Shown piece after piece: positions 26,368-35,760 of a stretch of DNA of 64,000 bases; position 1 is the stretch's first letter, and each line of letters begins with the position of its first letter. Made by a program: the position numbers and the translations under genes. The notes below the pieces were generated by a model that was given only the letters and a program-made list of their open reading frames with translations, searched no databases and was not told where the DNA came from. Source of the DNA: Kibdelosporangium aridum. Lineage in GTDB: Bacteria; Actinomycetota; Actinomycetes; Mycobacteriales; Pseudonocardiaceae. The DNA lies in the NCBI RefSeq assembly GCF_900176515.1, contig NZ_FWXV01000017.1:1-64000 (forward strand). The letters are read 5' to 3'.

Positions 26368-27390
26368 TCAGTTCGTTGACGGCTCCAGCAGCATCTTGCT
26401 GACGTCCAGACGTTCGCTGATCACCTTGAACTCCAGCATCAGGTCGGCGACCCGCTGCAGCCGGATCGCGTCGGCCCGCTCGGGGTAGTCCGCGATCGTG
26501 ACCAGCGGAGCAGTCTGCTGGTCGATCTTGACGTGCGTGATCAGGATCGGCTCGAGGACCGTCCGGTCCCTCTTCACGTCGGCGACACCCTTGGCCAGCC
26601 CGCGCTGGAACGCGGCGAACGAGTTGGGGTTCGCGCTGGTCACCTTGTCCATCGCGGCCCAGCCGGACATCGAGATGTCGGCCGTCGGGCCGGACGAGAC
26701 GTCGACGATGGACATCGCGCCGAACTCCTTGGCGGTCCTGGTGAACCACGGCTCGGCGACCACCGCGCCGTCGATGTTGCCCGCCTTCATCGCCGGGCCC
26801 ATGTCCGGGAAGGTCATCGGGATCCACTGGATCTTGTCGACCGGGATGTTCTGCGCCGACAGCACCGACATCACGCCAAGGTCGGAGATGGACCCTTTGC
26901 TGGTCACCGCGATCTTCTTGCCGGCGACGTCCTCAGGCTTCTTGATCGTCGAGTTCGGTGTCGCGACCAGCGCGAGGTGACCTGGTCTCGCCGCGTACGC
27001 GTCGGCGACGATCTTCAGGTTCGCCACGCCCTTGGACTGCGCGACGAACGCGCCGGGGTAGCTGGTGAAGGCGATGTCGATCTCACCGGAGATCACGCTC
27101 TCCACCGCTTTCGGGCCGCTGGCCAGCACAATCGGCTCCACGTCGAGGCCCTGCTCTTTGAAGTAGCCCTTCTCGACCGCCTGGTACAGCGGGGCGACGT
27201 CGACCACAGGTAGCAGACCGACTTTGAGCTTGGGCTTTTCGATCGGCCCGGCTGTTCCCGAGCCGCCACCGCTCGGGTTGTTGGACGAGCCGTTGAGCGC
27301 ACTGCAGCCGCTGAGCGCGGTCAACAGGGCGACGGCGATGGAGGTGATCGGGATCCACACGCGCGACCGGGTGTCGCCGCGTCTAGGCAT
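26368..27390 (-). CDS. ABC transporter substrate-binding lipoprotein (receptor 2)
   Basis: 340 residues; lipobox ALSGC, lipid Cys29, then a Ser/Gly/Asn linker. The mature part has VGLLPVVDVAPLYQAVEKG, EQGLDVEPIV, SGEIDIAFTSYPG and the IQWIPMTFPDMGPAMKAG stretch (in short forms), the SsuA/NMT1 family. ATG 27390 is preceded by GGAGAGG. It resembles receptors 1 and 3 in order of motifs but differs at pocket positions, for example VDVAP against IDSAP and IDLAP, so ligands may differ. Confidence 0.92.
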   Translation of the reverse strand: MPRRGDTRSRVWIPITSIAVALLTALSGCSALNGSSNNPSGGGSGTAGPIEKPKLKVGLLPVVDVAPLYQAVEKGYFKEQGLDVEPIVLASGPKAVESVISGEIDIAFTSYPGAFVAQSKGVANLKIVADAYAARPGHLALVATPNSTIKKPEDVAGKKIAVTSKGSISDLGVMSVLSAQNIPVDKIQWIPMTFPDMGPAMKAGNIDGAVVAEPWFTRTAKEFGAMSIVDVSSGPTADISMSGWAAMDKVTSANPNSFAAFQRGLAKGVADVKRDRTVLEPILITHVKIDQQTAPLVTIADYPERADAIRLQRVADLMLEFKVISERLDVSKMLLEPSTN

Positions 27391-27597
27391 TGCCTCTCCT
27401 CGAGTTCTTGCTGATGTGAATGTTTCGCAAGGTCGCTCCCCGACGTACCGGCGAGACTCTAGGGCCGACTACTGGTCGGTCACAATGGGTTGCCGACCGG
27501 TTTCTCTTCGCCTCAATTGATCGCCCTTTCCGGTCAAAACCCCGAATGGAGTAACCGTCTGCCCGACCTGGCGGCAACTGTTGGCAAACTTCTGGAT

Positions 27598-28359
27598 CTA
27601 GCTGATGTTGGAATCTGACTGCCAGTGCAACGCGCTGCGCTCGAGAACCAGCAACAGCGTGTTGAACACGTAGCCGAGCGCGCCGAGTAGCACGACCCAC
27701 GCCCACATGTCCGGGAAGCTGAACTGGTCTTGGGCGTATCGCAGCTGGTAGCCGATGCCGTTGGTGACGCCGACCATCTCCGAGACGACCATCAGCAGCA
27801 GCGCGATCGACAAACTGATTCGCAGCCCGGCGAATATCTTCGGCAATGCCGCCGGTATGACGATCATGAAAAGCCGGAGGTGCGGTGAAATCCGGAATGC
27901 CCGCGCGATGTCCGTTTTCACCGGATCGACGGACCGGACTCCGTCGACCGTGTTGAGCAGGACGGGCCACAGCGCGCCGAAAACGATCGTGGCCAGTTTC
28001 ATGGTCGTGTCGATTCCGAACAAGATCATGAACACCGGGATCAACGCGGGTGGTGGAATCGCCCTGAAGAACGCGAAAAGCGAACCGACGTAAGCCATTC
28101 CGGTCTTCGTCAGCCCGAGCGCGGTACCCAGGGTCACGCCGATCGCGACGGCGATCAGCCACCCGCCCAGAATCCGCCCGACACTCGGCAGGATGTCGTG
28201 CACGACGGCGTCGGTGAGCAGCAACCGGCCAAGGTGATCCGCGATCGTCGCGGGCGTGGGGAAGAACGGGCTGCGTACGGCGGCGGTGACCAGCTGCCAG
28301 ACGACCACGATGCCGATGAAGAACGCCCAGTTGCGGGCAAAACTCCGCAGCAGGTTCAT
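27598..28359 (-). CDS. ABC transporter permease, pair 2, second subunit
   Basis: 253 residues, about six membrane helices. Paralogue of the 24430 permease: WQLVTAAVRSPFFPTPATI against WQLLTMASGSKFFPTPVSI, and the same LPKIFAGLRISLSIAL docking region. ATG 28359 overlaps the preceding permease by ATGA. No ATPase gene follows; the next gene downstream is receptor 2 after 207 bases. It presumably uses the ATPase at 23542. Confidence 0.94.
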   Translation of the reverse strand: MNLLRSFARNWAFFIGIVVVWQLVTAAVRSPFFPTPATIADHLGRLLLTDAVVHDILPSVGRILGGWLIAVAIGVTLGTALGLTKTGMAYVGSLFAFFRAIPPPALIPVFMILFGIDTTMKLATIVFGALWPVLLNTVDGVRSVDPVKTDIARAFRISPHLRLFMIVIPAALPKIFAGLRISLSIALLLMVVSEMVGVTNGIGYQLRYAQDQFSFPDMWAWVVLLGALGYVFNTLLLVLERSALHWQSDSNIS

Positions 28360-29066
28360 GGCTGCCACCGGAAAAGCTTGCGGCCCAAGCGTTCCAGGCC
28401 CGCGTTGACCAGGAAGCCGAACACCCCGGCGACCAGGGTCCCGGCCAGTACGAGGTCGAGACGGCCCGCGCCGCTGCTCGCGTTGAGGATGAACGTGCCG
28501 ATCCCGCGCGGCGCTCCGGCCAGGAATTCCGTGCTGACGATCAGGATCAGCGCGATCGAGCCGGCCAGCCGGATGCCGGTGAACACGAACGGCGCCGCGT
28601 GCGGCAGGGCCACGGTCAGCAGGATCCGGGGCCGCCGGAAGCCGAACGACCGCGCGGTGTCCACAAGCAACGGATCGATCTCGGCCATCGAGTAGATCGT
28701 GTTGAACAGGATCGGCCAGACCGACGCGTACACGGCCAGTGCGATCTTCGTATCCGATCCGCCGCCCATCGCCACGATGGCCAGCGGGATCAGCGCCACC
28801 GAGGGGATCGGGCGGAGGAACTCGATCACCGCGCGGGTCGCCGTGCGCAGCAGCGGCACGCTGCCCAGGACCAGTCCGGCAGGCACGGCGATCGCGATGG
28901 CGATCCCCATCGCGATCGCCCACGCCAGCACGCTGGCGATGATGTCGAGCTGGAAACCGCGCTGCCCCAACAGTTCGACCAGCCGGAGCAGCACCACGTG
29001 AAAGGGTGGCGAGAACAGGGCCTGCCACAGCGCGGCGAAGACGGCGAGCCCGATCAGCGCCCGCAC
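28356..29066 (-). CDS. ABC transporter permease, pair 2, first subunit
   Basis: 236 residues from GTG 29066, whose first base is shared with the receptor 3 stop. Paralogue of the 25239 permease, with PIPSVALIPLAIVAMGG, WPILFNTIYSMAEIDP and LPHAAPFVFTGIRLAG. It is about 30 residues shorter at the N-terminus and in the first periplasmic loop. It is the middle gene of the receptor-permease-permease unit. Confidence 0.94.
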   Translation of the reverse strand: MRALIGLAVFAALWQALFSPPFHVVLLRLVELLGQRGFQLDIIASVLAWAIAMGIAIAIAVPAGLVLGSVPLLRTATRAVIEFLRPIPSVALIPLAIVAMGGGSDTKIALAVYASVWPILFNTIYSMAEIDPLLVDTARSFGFRRPRILLTVALPHAAPFVFTGIRLAGSIALILIVSTEFLAGAPRGIGTFILNASSGAGRLDLVLAGTLVAGVFGFLVNAGLERLGRKLFRWQP

Positions 29067-30028
29067 TAGATCATCGAGGCGACGTCGACACGCTGGTTGA
29101 TGAACCCGAAGTCGCGCATCAGGTCGGGCACCCGCTGGATCGACGTGATGTCCACCTGGGACTCGAAGGTCAGCAGCTTCGTCGACTTGGCGATCTCCGG
29201 CGTGACCTTGGCGAACTCCACCAGCAGCGGCTCGATCTTCGACCGATCCGCCAATGCCTCCTTGGTCGCGCGATCCATCACGCGCTGGAACGCGGCGACG
29301 GCCTGGCCGTGTGAGGCCACATAGGCCGCGGTCGCGCCGTACCCGGCGGTGGGCAGGCCGGTGGTCGGTCCGGTCGCGGTGTCGAACAACGGAACGGCGC
29401 CGACGGTCTGGATCGCCTGCGTGATGAAGGGTTCGGTGAGGAACGCCGCGTCCACGTCACCGCGCTGCAGCCGCGCCGGTGTGTCCGGGAACGGCATCGT
29501 GACCCACTGGATGCTCTGGTAGTCCACGCCGGCCGTCTTCAGCGCGGACATGGTCAACAGGTCCGACATGGTTCCCCGGGCGGTCACCGCCACCCGCTTG
29601 CCCGGCAGGTCGGTGATCGACTTGACCGACGACCCCGGCACTGTCACGACCATCGTGCTCGACGGCCCGGCGGACGAACACGCGGCGATGATCTTGATAT
29701 CGGCGGTGTTCTGGGCTTTGGCCGTGAAGAACGGCGTGTAGCTGCCGTAGGCGATGTCCACTTCGCCGGAGACCATCTTGGCCACCGACGCCGGTCCGCT
29801 CGGCGCGACCGACGATTCGATCTTCAGGCCCTCGGCTTCGAAGTAGCCGTTACGCATCGCGAGGTGGAACGGGGCGAGGTCGATCGTCGGCATCACCGAG
29901 ATCTTGACCGTGGTCGTTCCGGCGGTGCCGGAGTTGTCCGAATCCCCGAGTAATCCGCATCCCGAAAGTGTGAGAACCGCCACCCCGATGATCGACATGC
30001 ATCCTCGGCCGAATGAGCGACGCCACAT
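29066..30028 (-). CDS. ABC transporter substrate-binding lipoprotein (receptor 3)
   Basis: 320 residues from ATG 30028, set by a GGGAGGAG ribosome site; an earlier ATG at 30052 lacks one. Lipobox TLSGC, lipid Cys24. Mature part: ISVMPTIDLAPFHLAMRNG, EAEGLKIESS, SGEVDIAYGSYTPFF and IQWVTMPFPDTPARLQRGDVDAAF (in short), the same family as receptors 1 and 2. First gene of a minus-strand operon with permease pair 2. Confidence 0.92.
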   Translation of the reverse strand: MWRRSFGRGCMSIIGVAVLTLSGCGLLGDSDNSGTAGTTTVKISVMPTIDLAPFHLAMRNGYFEAEGLKIESSVAPSGPASVAKMVSGEVDIAYGSYTPFFTAKAQNTADIKIIAACSSAGPSSTMVVTVPGSSVKSITDLPGKRVAVTARGTMSDLLTMSALKTAGVDYQSIQWVTMPFPDTPARLQRGDVDAAFLTEPFITQAIQTVGAVPLFDTATGPTTGLPTAGYGATAAYVASHGQAVAAFQRVMDRATKEALADRSKIEPLLVEFAKVTPEIAKSTKLLTFESQVDITSIQRVPDLMRDFGFINQRVDVASMI

Positions 30029-30652
30029 ATCCGCTCCTCCCAGCGGCGACATCGGTCAGGCCACCGTAGGGACTGCGAAGCCGTTGTGACAATGGGCTAC
30101 AGACCGTTGCACCTGCGGGATGAATTGCACTCGAATGGCGGAATCCGCCCCTCCGAAGAGGCTATTCCGACACAAAACGATCGTTCCGGTAGCGGTGGTT
30201 GCCAGGTGACTGTCCGGCAAACCTCCCCGATAGGCTTACATCAGCGCATAGTTTTCGCTACCTTCTGTGCCCACAGTGAGGTGGAGCGCCACCGATGTAG
30301 GGAGGAGGCTGCCCGGGTGCCGGGCCGATGGCATCGAGCCGTCGTACCGACAGCCGAGAAGTCTCGAGGGGAACACCGTGGCCGCCGAGGACGACCCAGG
30401 TCGGGATGGGTTGACCTAGGTGGCCTTGGGCCGCGATGCTTCGCGCCGGACGGTTTTTGGCATGCCCGGCTCGAGGCTGAGTGGATTGGCTGCCGCGAGC
30501 CGAAGCGACAGGTTGTGAGGACTGGAGCTATGTGACCTGACGTTCGGTGTCGAACGAGACACGTGTCTCGTTCGCTGTCCTACTCATTGCGGTAAATCGT
30601 CCGTTCGAGCTGGCCTTCCGGGTACCGGGCTACTGGCTCAAACGCAGGGAGT
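30029..30652. other. 624-base gap with hairpin-rich leader upstream of cvnA
   Basis: Between 30311 and 30417 four short perfect stems occur in series: GCCCGG-gtg-CCGGGC (30311-30325), CGATG-g-CATCG (30326-30336), CGAGA-ag-TCTCG (30355-30366) and AGGTC/GACCT (30398-30417). A 13-codon frame (GTG 30378, stop 30417-30419) with an AGGGGAA site lies among them and could be a leader peptide. This suggests a structured 5' leader for the plus-strand cvn operon; it matches no riboswitch class I can name. The receptor 3 promoter also lies here (30030-30200). Confidence 0.45.
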
Positions 30653-33600
30653 GTGCTGGGAGTGCCCGACCAGAACGCTGGGGTCGCAGGTAGCTCGGGG
30701 TTCGGCCGCCAGGCGGTGATGCCAGGCGGCGAGCCGGCCGACATAGGTGCCAGGCCCCAAGGGACTCGCGCGCCCGGCGGCAAGACCGCCCGCGCCGGGT
30801 CGCCATGGCGCATGCGCAACTGGAGGTTGCGCACCAAGGTCCTCGCCGTGCTCATCATCCCGACCTTGACAGCTCTCGCGCTCGGTGGCCTGCGTGCGCA
30901 GGAAGACCTTGAGCGCGCCGAAGCCTTCCGCCAGACGGTCAACCAGGTGGATCTGGCCAACAACGTCACCAAGGTCGTGCATGAGCTGCAGAAGGAACGC
31001 ACGCTCGCGGTCGACAACGTGGCGGCGGACCGCAACGCGGCAAGAGCCGAGCTGGACGGTCAGATCAACACGGTGAACAACGCCAGGCAGCAGCTCAGCG
31101 AAGCCGCCCAGCGCGTGAACACCGACGACGAGGGTGCGCTCGAGCGCTACAACCGCGGTCTGCAGCGGTTGGCGGGTCTCGACGCGCTGCGCCAGGCGGC
31201 CAAGGAGACCGAGTACCCGCACATCGCGGTGAAGGCGGCGTACACCTCGATCATCGAGGCGCTCGTCCAGCTGGGCCGTGAGGTCAACACCGCGGTCACC
31301 GACCGGGACCTGCTGCGTCAGGCCACCACGGTGCAGGGTCTCTCGGAGACCAAGGAATTCGCCTCGCAGGAGAACGCGGCACTGCAGATCGCGGCCACGG
31401 TGAACAGCTTCCCGTCCGGCCTGCTCGAGGAGGCACGCGCCGCGGAAGCGAGCTTCCAGGCCGCGCAGGCCTCGTTCCGGGCCAACGCGACCCCGCAGGA
31501 ACTGCAGTTCTACTCCGACACCGTGTCCGGCCCCGAGGTCGACGACCGGGAGCGGATCAAGTCGACGGCCTTCAACAAGGCCGACAACAACCAGGGTCTG
31601 GGCATCGACAAGGCCGCGCTGGTCAGGGACGGCACGGTGACCGTCGACAAGTTGCGCACGGTCGAGGAGAACCTGCTGACCAACCTGCGCAACAGTGCCG
31701 ACGTGCTGGCCACCGCGCGGACCAACTCGGCGTGGACCAACGCGGCCATCGTGCTCGCGCTGCTGATCGCCGCGCTGATCCTGATGGCCCTGGTCACCCG
31801 CTCGATCCTGAAGCCGCTGCGGGTGCTGCGGACCAACGCCCTCGACGTGGCCTACACCAGGCTGCCGGAGACGGTGCAGCGCATCCTGGCCGACCCGGAC
31901 CCGGTCGCGGCGTCCAAGCACGCGGTCGAGCCGATGCCGGTGTTCACGCGTGAGGAGACCGGTGAAGTCGCCCGGTCCTTCGACGCGGTGCACGAACAGG
32001 CCGTCCGAATGGCGGCCGAGCAGGCGTTGTTGCGCGACAACGTCAACTCGATCTTCGTCAACCTGTCCCGCCGTTCGCAGGCGCTGGTGGAACGCCAGCT
32101 GAACCTGATCGACCGGCTCGAGCAGGACGAGCAGGACCCCGACCAGCTGGCCAGCCTGTTCGAGCTGGACCACCTGGCAACCCGGATGCGGCGTAACTCC
32201 GAAAGCCTGCTGGTGCTCTCGGGCACCGGTCTTTCCCGCCAGCTGACGCGGCCCGTGCCCGCGGCTGACGTGGTCGGTGCCGCCGTGTCCGAGGTCGAGC
32301 AGTACGCCCGCATCGAGGTGCTCTCCGCGCCCGAGGTGGCCGTCCAGGGCCGCGCGGTCAACGACCTCGTGCACCTGATCGCCGAACTGCTGGACAACGC
32401 GACTTCGTTCTCCGAGCCGGAGAAGAAGGTCACCGTCCGGATGGCCGCCACCCGCAAGAAGGAGCTGGCCATCCAGATCACCGACCAGGGTGTCGGTATG
32501 TCGGCCGACGAGATCGAGGCGGCCAACCGCCGCCTGGCCGACCCGCCGGACATGGACGTGTCGGTGACCCGGCGAATGGGCCTCTACGTGGTCGCGCGCC
32601 TGGCGCAGCGGCACAACATCCAGGTCCGGCTGCGCGACAACGAGGACATCGACGGCGGTCTGATCGCCCGGATCATCGTCCCCGCGTCGCTGATCCAGTC
32701 CTCGCGTGGCGTGCAGGCCACGAACCTGACCCCGACCGGTGGTATCCCGACCCTGGCGCCGCCCGTTGAGACCACCATGGGTGGCACGCCGACGGGCACG
32801 CTGAGCGGCACCGGGACGATGGGCGGGCAGCGCACGCCGCCGCCTGCGTCCAGGCCGGGCGGCGGGATCGCCAACGCGTTCACCGGCAGCCTGCCCAGGG
32901 TCGGCCGTGAGGGTGGCCCGGAGGACTCGGACCCGAACCTCACGTCGATGCCGTCGTACCCGCCGCCCGCATACCCGCCGGCGACGGAGAACGCGACCAA
33001 CGGCAGCATGCCCGCCACCGGCGGGTGGGCGCCGGACCGCCTCGACCAGCCGCCCCACCAGCCGGGGCACGACGAGTCGACCGCATACGCCCAGCCGCTC
33101 CAGCAGGAGCAGCCGGAGCAGCACGCGACGACGTCGCTGTTCGGTGACGCCTTCGCCGCGGAGAAAGCCGCACGGGAAGCCGCGAACCCGAGGCCGACGC
33201 CACCGCCCCAGCCGGTGAACCAGGACCTCGACGCGCCGACCGAGCGACTGCCGATCTACGAGGCCGTGCTGTCCCAGTGGTTCGAGGAGGGCGACAGCGA
33301 GAAGCGCGCCCCGGCGTCCGAGCGTGGCCGCTCGACGGCGCCCGCCGCTGAGACGTCGCTACCGCGCCGGGAGCCCGGCAACGCGACGCCGCCGCCTCCG
33401 CCGCCAGCACACGTGGAAGCAATGAACGGCGATTCACCACACGTTGAGCAGCACGCCGAGCCGGAGCCGGTCGCACACGCCGAACCGCAGCCCGCGCCGC
33501 AACCAGAGCCGGAGCCCCAGCCCGAGCCGACCCCGGCGCAGTCCGCCTGGCAGTCGCCGGGTGACGAGGGCTGGCAGGCCGCACAGGCACTGACCAAGAA

Positions 33601-33865
33601 AGCGCCTGAGGTGGTCACCTCCGCCGGTTTGCCCAAGCGGGTACCGAAGGCGCAGCTGATCCCTGGATCGGCGCCGTCAAGACCAGCATCGCCGCAGCAG
33701 CAGGCGCAGCGCGCGCCGGCGTTGCCACCACGTTCGGCAGACGCGGTCCGAGGCCGCATGTCGAGCTTCCAGCAAGGCATCCGCCGAGGCAGGCACGCGA
33801 TGGCCGAGTCTTACGCTGGTGACCAGGATTCAGTCGAGAGCCGTCAAGACGAGGAGCAGGAGTGA
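30653..33865 (+). CDS. cvnA: Conservon sensor kinase CvnA (NIT-HAMP-HATPase)
   Basis: About 1070 residues. A basic N-terminus leads to a membrane helix (about 58-78), a long extracytoplasmic NIT (nitrate/nitrite-sensing) domain (about 85-355), a second helix (about 360-383), a HAMP-like segment, and a histidine-kinase-type ATPase domain with LIAELLDNATSFSEPE (N box, about 575) and DQGVGMS (G1, about 618). From about 690 the protein is Pro/Gln/Glu-rich and low complexity. Cvn proteins form a membrane complex likened to eukaryotic G-protein-coupled receptors. GTG 30653 is used; GTG 30662 is also possible given AGGGA at 30646. Overlaps cvnB by GTGA. Confidence 0.94.
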   Translation: MLGVPDQNAGVAGSSGFGRQAVMPGGEPADIGARPQGTRAPGGKTARAGSPWRMRNWRLRTKVLAVLIIPTLTALALGGLRAQEDLERAEAFRQTVNQVDLANNVTKVVHELQKERTLAVDNVAADRNAARAELDGQINTVNNARQQLSEAAQRVNTDDEGALERYNRGLQRLAGLDALRQAAKETEYPHIAVKAAYTSIIEALVQLGREVNTAVTDRDLLRQATTVQGLSETKEFASQENAALQIAATVNSFPSGLLEEARAAEASFQAAQASFRANATPQELQFYSDTVSGPEVDDRERIKSTAFNKADNNQGLGIDKAALVRDGTVTVDKLRTVEENLLTNLRNSADVLATARTNSAWTNAAIVLALLIAALILMALVTRSILKPLRVLRTNALDVAYTRLPETVQRILADPDPVAASKHAVEPMPVFTREETGEVARSFDAVHEQAVRMAAEQALLRDNVNSIFVNLSRRSQALVERQLNLIDRLEQDEQDPDQLASLFELDHLATRMRRNSESLLVLSGTGLSRQLTRPVPAADVVGAAVSEVEQYARIEVLSAPEVAVQGRAVNDLVHLIAELLDNATSFSEPEKKVTVRMAATRKKELAIQITDQGVGMSADEIEAANRRLADPPDMDVSVTRRMGLYVVARLAQRHNIQVRLRDNEDIDGGLIARIIVPASLIQSSRGVQATNLTPTGGIPTLAPPVETTMGGTPTGTLSGTGTMGGQRTPPPASRPGGGIANAFTGSLPRVGREGGPEDSDPNLTSMPSYPPPAYPPATENATNGSMPATGGWAPDRLDQPPHQPGHDESTAYAQPLQQEQPEQHATTSLFGDAFAAEKAAREAANPRPTPPPQPVNQDLDAPTERLPIYEAVLSQWFEEGDSEKRAPASERGRSTAPAAETSLPRREPGNATPPPPPPAHVEAMNGDSPHVEQHAEPEPVAHAEPQPAPQPEPEPQPEPTPAQSAWQSPGDEGWQAAQALTKKAPEVVTSAGLPKRVPKAQLIPGSAPSRPASPQQQAQRAPALPPRSADAVRGRMSSFQQGIRRGRHAMAESYAGDQDSVESRQDEEQE

Positions 33866-34287
33866 CGACCGCGACGACTAACCAGCCAGGCAGTTTCGGC
33901 TGGCTCATCACCGATTTCGTTCGGCAGGTGCCCGGAGTCGCGCACGCGGTGGTGGTTTCGGCAGACGGCCTGCTGTTGGCCGGGTCCCAGGGCTTGCCCC
34001 GCGACCGTGCCGAACAGCTTTCCGCGGTGGCGTCCGGCCTGGTGAGCCTCACCCAGGGCGCCGCGAGGTGCTTCGAGGCAGGCGGGGTCAACCAGACCGT
34101 CGTCGAGATGGACAGGGGATATCTCTTCCTCATGTCGATCTCGGATGGGTCTTGTCTCGCCGTGCTCGCAGCACCGAACTGCGACATAGGCTTGGTCGCC
34201 TACGAGATGACGCTTCTGGTCGAGCGAGTCGGCCAGCAGATGACGCCCGAACTACGGGCGCAGCTGCAAGGCGCGCAGCGAAGATAA
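33862..34287 (+). CDS. cvnB: Roadblock/LC7 protein CvnB
   Basis: 141 residues; roadblock/LC7 fold beginning FGWLITDFVRQVPGVAHAV and continuing SADGLLLAGSQGLPRD, then a hydrophobic strand with GYLFLMSISDGSCLAVL (in short forms). In conservons this protein binds the sensor and is thought to act as a GTPase regulator for CvnD. GTG start within the cvnA stop. Twenty-five bases before cvnC. Confidence 0.95.
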   Translation: MTTATTNQPGSFGWLITDFVRQVPGVAHAVVVSADGLLLAGSQGLPRDRAEQLSAVASGLVSLTQGAARCFEAGGVNQTVVEMDRGYLFLMSISDGSCLAVLAAPNCDIGLVAYEMTLLVERVGQQMTPELRAQLQGAQRR

Positions 34288-34312
34288 GCCGGGTTGGGCG
34301 GGGTGAGAGCAG

Positions 34313-35095
34313 ATGGCTAGAGGTCACCGAGCCTCAGGCGGTCGGTTCGGCGCGGACTTTTCGTATCGGGACTGGGCTTCGACCGGGTTCCGATTCGACG
34401 AGCCCGACGCGGGTGGCCCCGACGACGATGATGACGCCGCGGTCGACGTGGCGGTCTATCACGAGCCCGATGAGGCGTTGGACGAGCAAGACCATCGGCT
34501 GCCGAGCCGGCCGGAGCGGAGGCAAGAGGAAATGCCGGAGCGAGGTTGGGAGGACCTGCCCGAGCACGGACTTGGGGACCCACCGAACAGGATCGACCTG
34601 GATGGCTACCGAGCGAGGTTGTTCGGTGGGCCAGGGGCTAGCCTGTACGGCGACCCGGGAGTGCCAAGGCAGAATGACTGGAACTCCGACCAGCTTCCCG
34701 CGGTGCCAGCCGCTACGGAGTGGGAGGAGCCGGTCAGAGCTGAACCGATCGCAGAGACCGGTTCGCTGGTCCGTCCCTACACGAAGACCGGTGGGCGCAC
34801 GCGGTCCGACTACGACTTGGCCATCGAGGCGCTGGTGTCGACCAGTGACCGAGGAAGGCTGCCGGAGGCGGCTGTGCTCCCCGAGCACAGGTCGATTTGC
34901 GGGCTGTGTCTCGACACGCGCTCGGTCGCCGAGGTGGCCGCACACTTGCGTCTGCCACTCGGCGTTGCCCGGGTGCTGATCGGTGACATGGCCGGCATGG
35001 GGCTCGTGCTGATCCACCAGAGCGGCATGGTCGTCGGGGACCGGCCGTCGATCGAGTTCATGGAAAGGGTGCTCAGTGGGCTCCGCAGGCTCTAG
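34313..35095 (+). CDS. cvnC: DUF742 protein CvnC
   Basis: 260 residues. The C-terminal 120 residues are the DUF742 winged-helix-like domain: VRPYTKTGGRTRSDYDLAIEAL, EHRSICGLC, RSVAEVAAHLRLPLGVARVLIGDM (in short forms). The N-terminal 140 residues are acidic and variable, longer than the usual CvnC of about 120-140 residues, so this copy carries an extension. Its last 20 bases overlap the cvnD start. Confidence 0.92.
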   Translation: MARGHRASGGRFGADFSYRDWASTGFRFDEPDAGGPDDDDDAAVDVAVYHEPDEALDEQDHRLPSRPERRQEEMPERGWEDLPEHGLGDPPNRIDLDGYRARLFGGPGASLYGDPGVPRQNDWNSDQLPAVPAATEWEEPVRAEPIAETGSLVRPYTKTGGRTRSDYDLAIEALVSTSDRGRLPEAAVLPEHRSICGLCLDTRSVAEVAAHLRLPLGVARVLIGDMAGMGLVLIHQSGMVVGDRPSIEFMERVLSGLRRL

Positions 35096-35684
35096 TCCTC
35101 ACAACCCGCGGGCCGTGGCGCGTCAGGCGACGACGTCCGCGAAGATCGTCGTCGCCGGTGGGTTCGGCGTCGGTAAGACCACGTTCGTCGGAGCGGTCTC
35201 GGAGATCGTGCCGCTGACCACCGAGGCGGTGATGACCGAGGCGAGCCAGGACGTCGACGACCTGTCGGCCACGCCGAACAAGGTCACCACCACGGTGGCG
35301 ATGGACTTCGGCCGTGTCTCGCTGGACTCGGATCTGATCCTGTACCTGTTCGGAACGCCGGGCCAGCACCGATTCTGGTTCATGTGGGACGACCTGGTGC
35401 GCGGTGCGATCGGCGCGATCGTGCTGGTGGACACCCGCAGGCTGGCCGACGCGTTCGCCGCGATCGACTTCTTCGAGGACCGGCAGCTGCCGTACATCGT
35501 GGCGATCAACTGCTTCGAGCGGGTGCTGCACCACCGGGTCGAAGACGTGCGGGACGCGCTGACCATCGAGCCGTCGGTGCCGGTGGTGACGTGTGACGCG
35601 CGAGATCGGGAATCCACCAAGGAAAGCCTGATCACGTTGGTCGAGCACGCGATGCACCAGCGGATGTCGGCCCGCGCGGTCTGA
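35076..35684 (+). CDS. cvnD: Conservon small GTPase CvnD
   Basis: 202 residues. P-loop GGFGVGKTT (about 26), switch-like TTVAMDFGR, G3-like LFGTPGQHRFWFMW (about 92), and INCFE in place of the usual NKxD base-recognition motif, as in other MglA/CvnD-like ATP/GTP-binding proteins. It is the presumed output GTPase of the Cvn complex. GTG start inside cvnC. Followed by a hairpin, so the operon ends here without a cytochrome P450 partner (cvnE). Confidence 0.94.
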   Translation: MGSAGSSPHNPRAVARQATTSAKIVVAGGFGVGKTTFVGAVSEIVPLTTEAVMTEASQDVDDLSATPNKVTTTVAMDFGRVSLDSDLILYLFGTPGQHRFWFMWDDLVRGAIGAIVLVDTRRLADAFAAIDFFEDRQLPYIVAINCFERVLHHRVEDVRDALTIEPSVPVVTCDARDRESTKESLITLVEHAMHQRMSARAV

Positions 35685-35696
35685 TCTGCTCTCACC

Positions 35697-35728
35697 AGCG
35701 GCTGTCGCCCTCGTCGGCGGCAGCCGCT
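35697..35728. terminator. Terminator of cvn operon
   Basis: AGCGGCTG / CAGCCGCT outer arms with an inner CGCC/GGCG pair around one mismatch, followed by TTT. Lies between convergent cvnD and amidohydrolase remnant. Confidence 0.8.
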
Positions 35729-35760
35729 TTGGTGCGCCCGCAGAGTGATCAACTCCGGCC

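Noticed and set aside
30086..30535. 149-codon plus-strand frame between the transporter and cvnA
   Set aside because: No homology, mixed codon use and it spans the hairpin series; more likely a leader region.
30638..33124. 828-codon minus-strand frame opposite cvnA
   Set aside because: Mirror frame of GC-rich coding DNA; no domain, ribosome site or promoter, while cvnA has clear homology.
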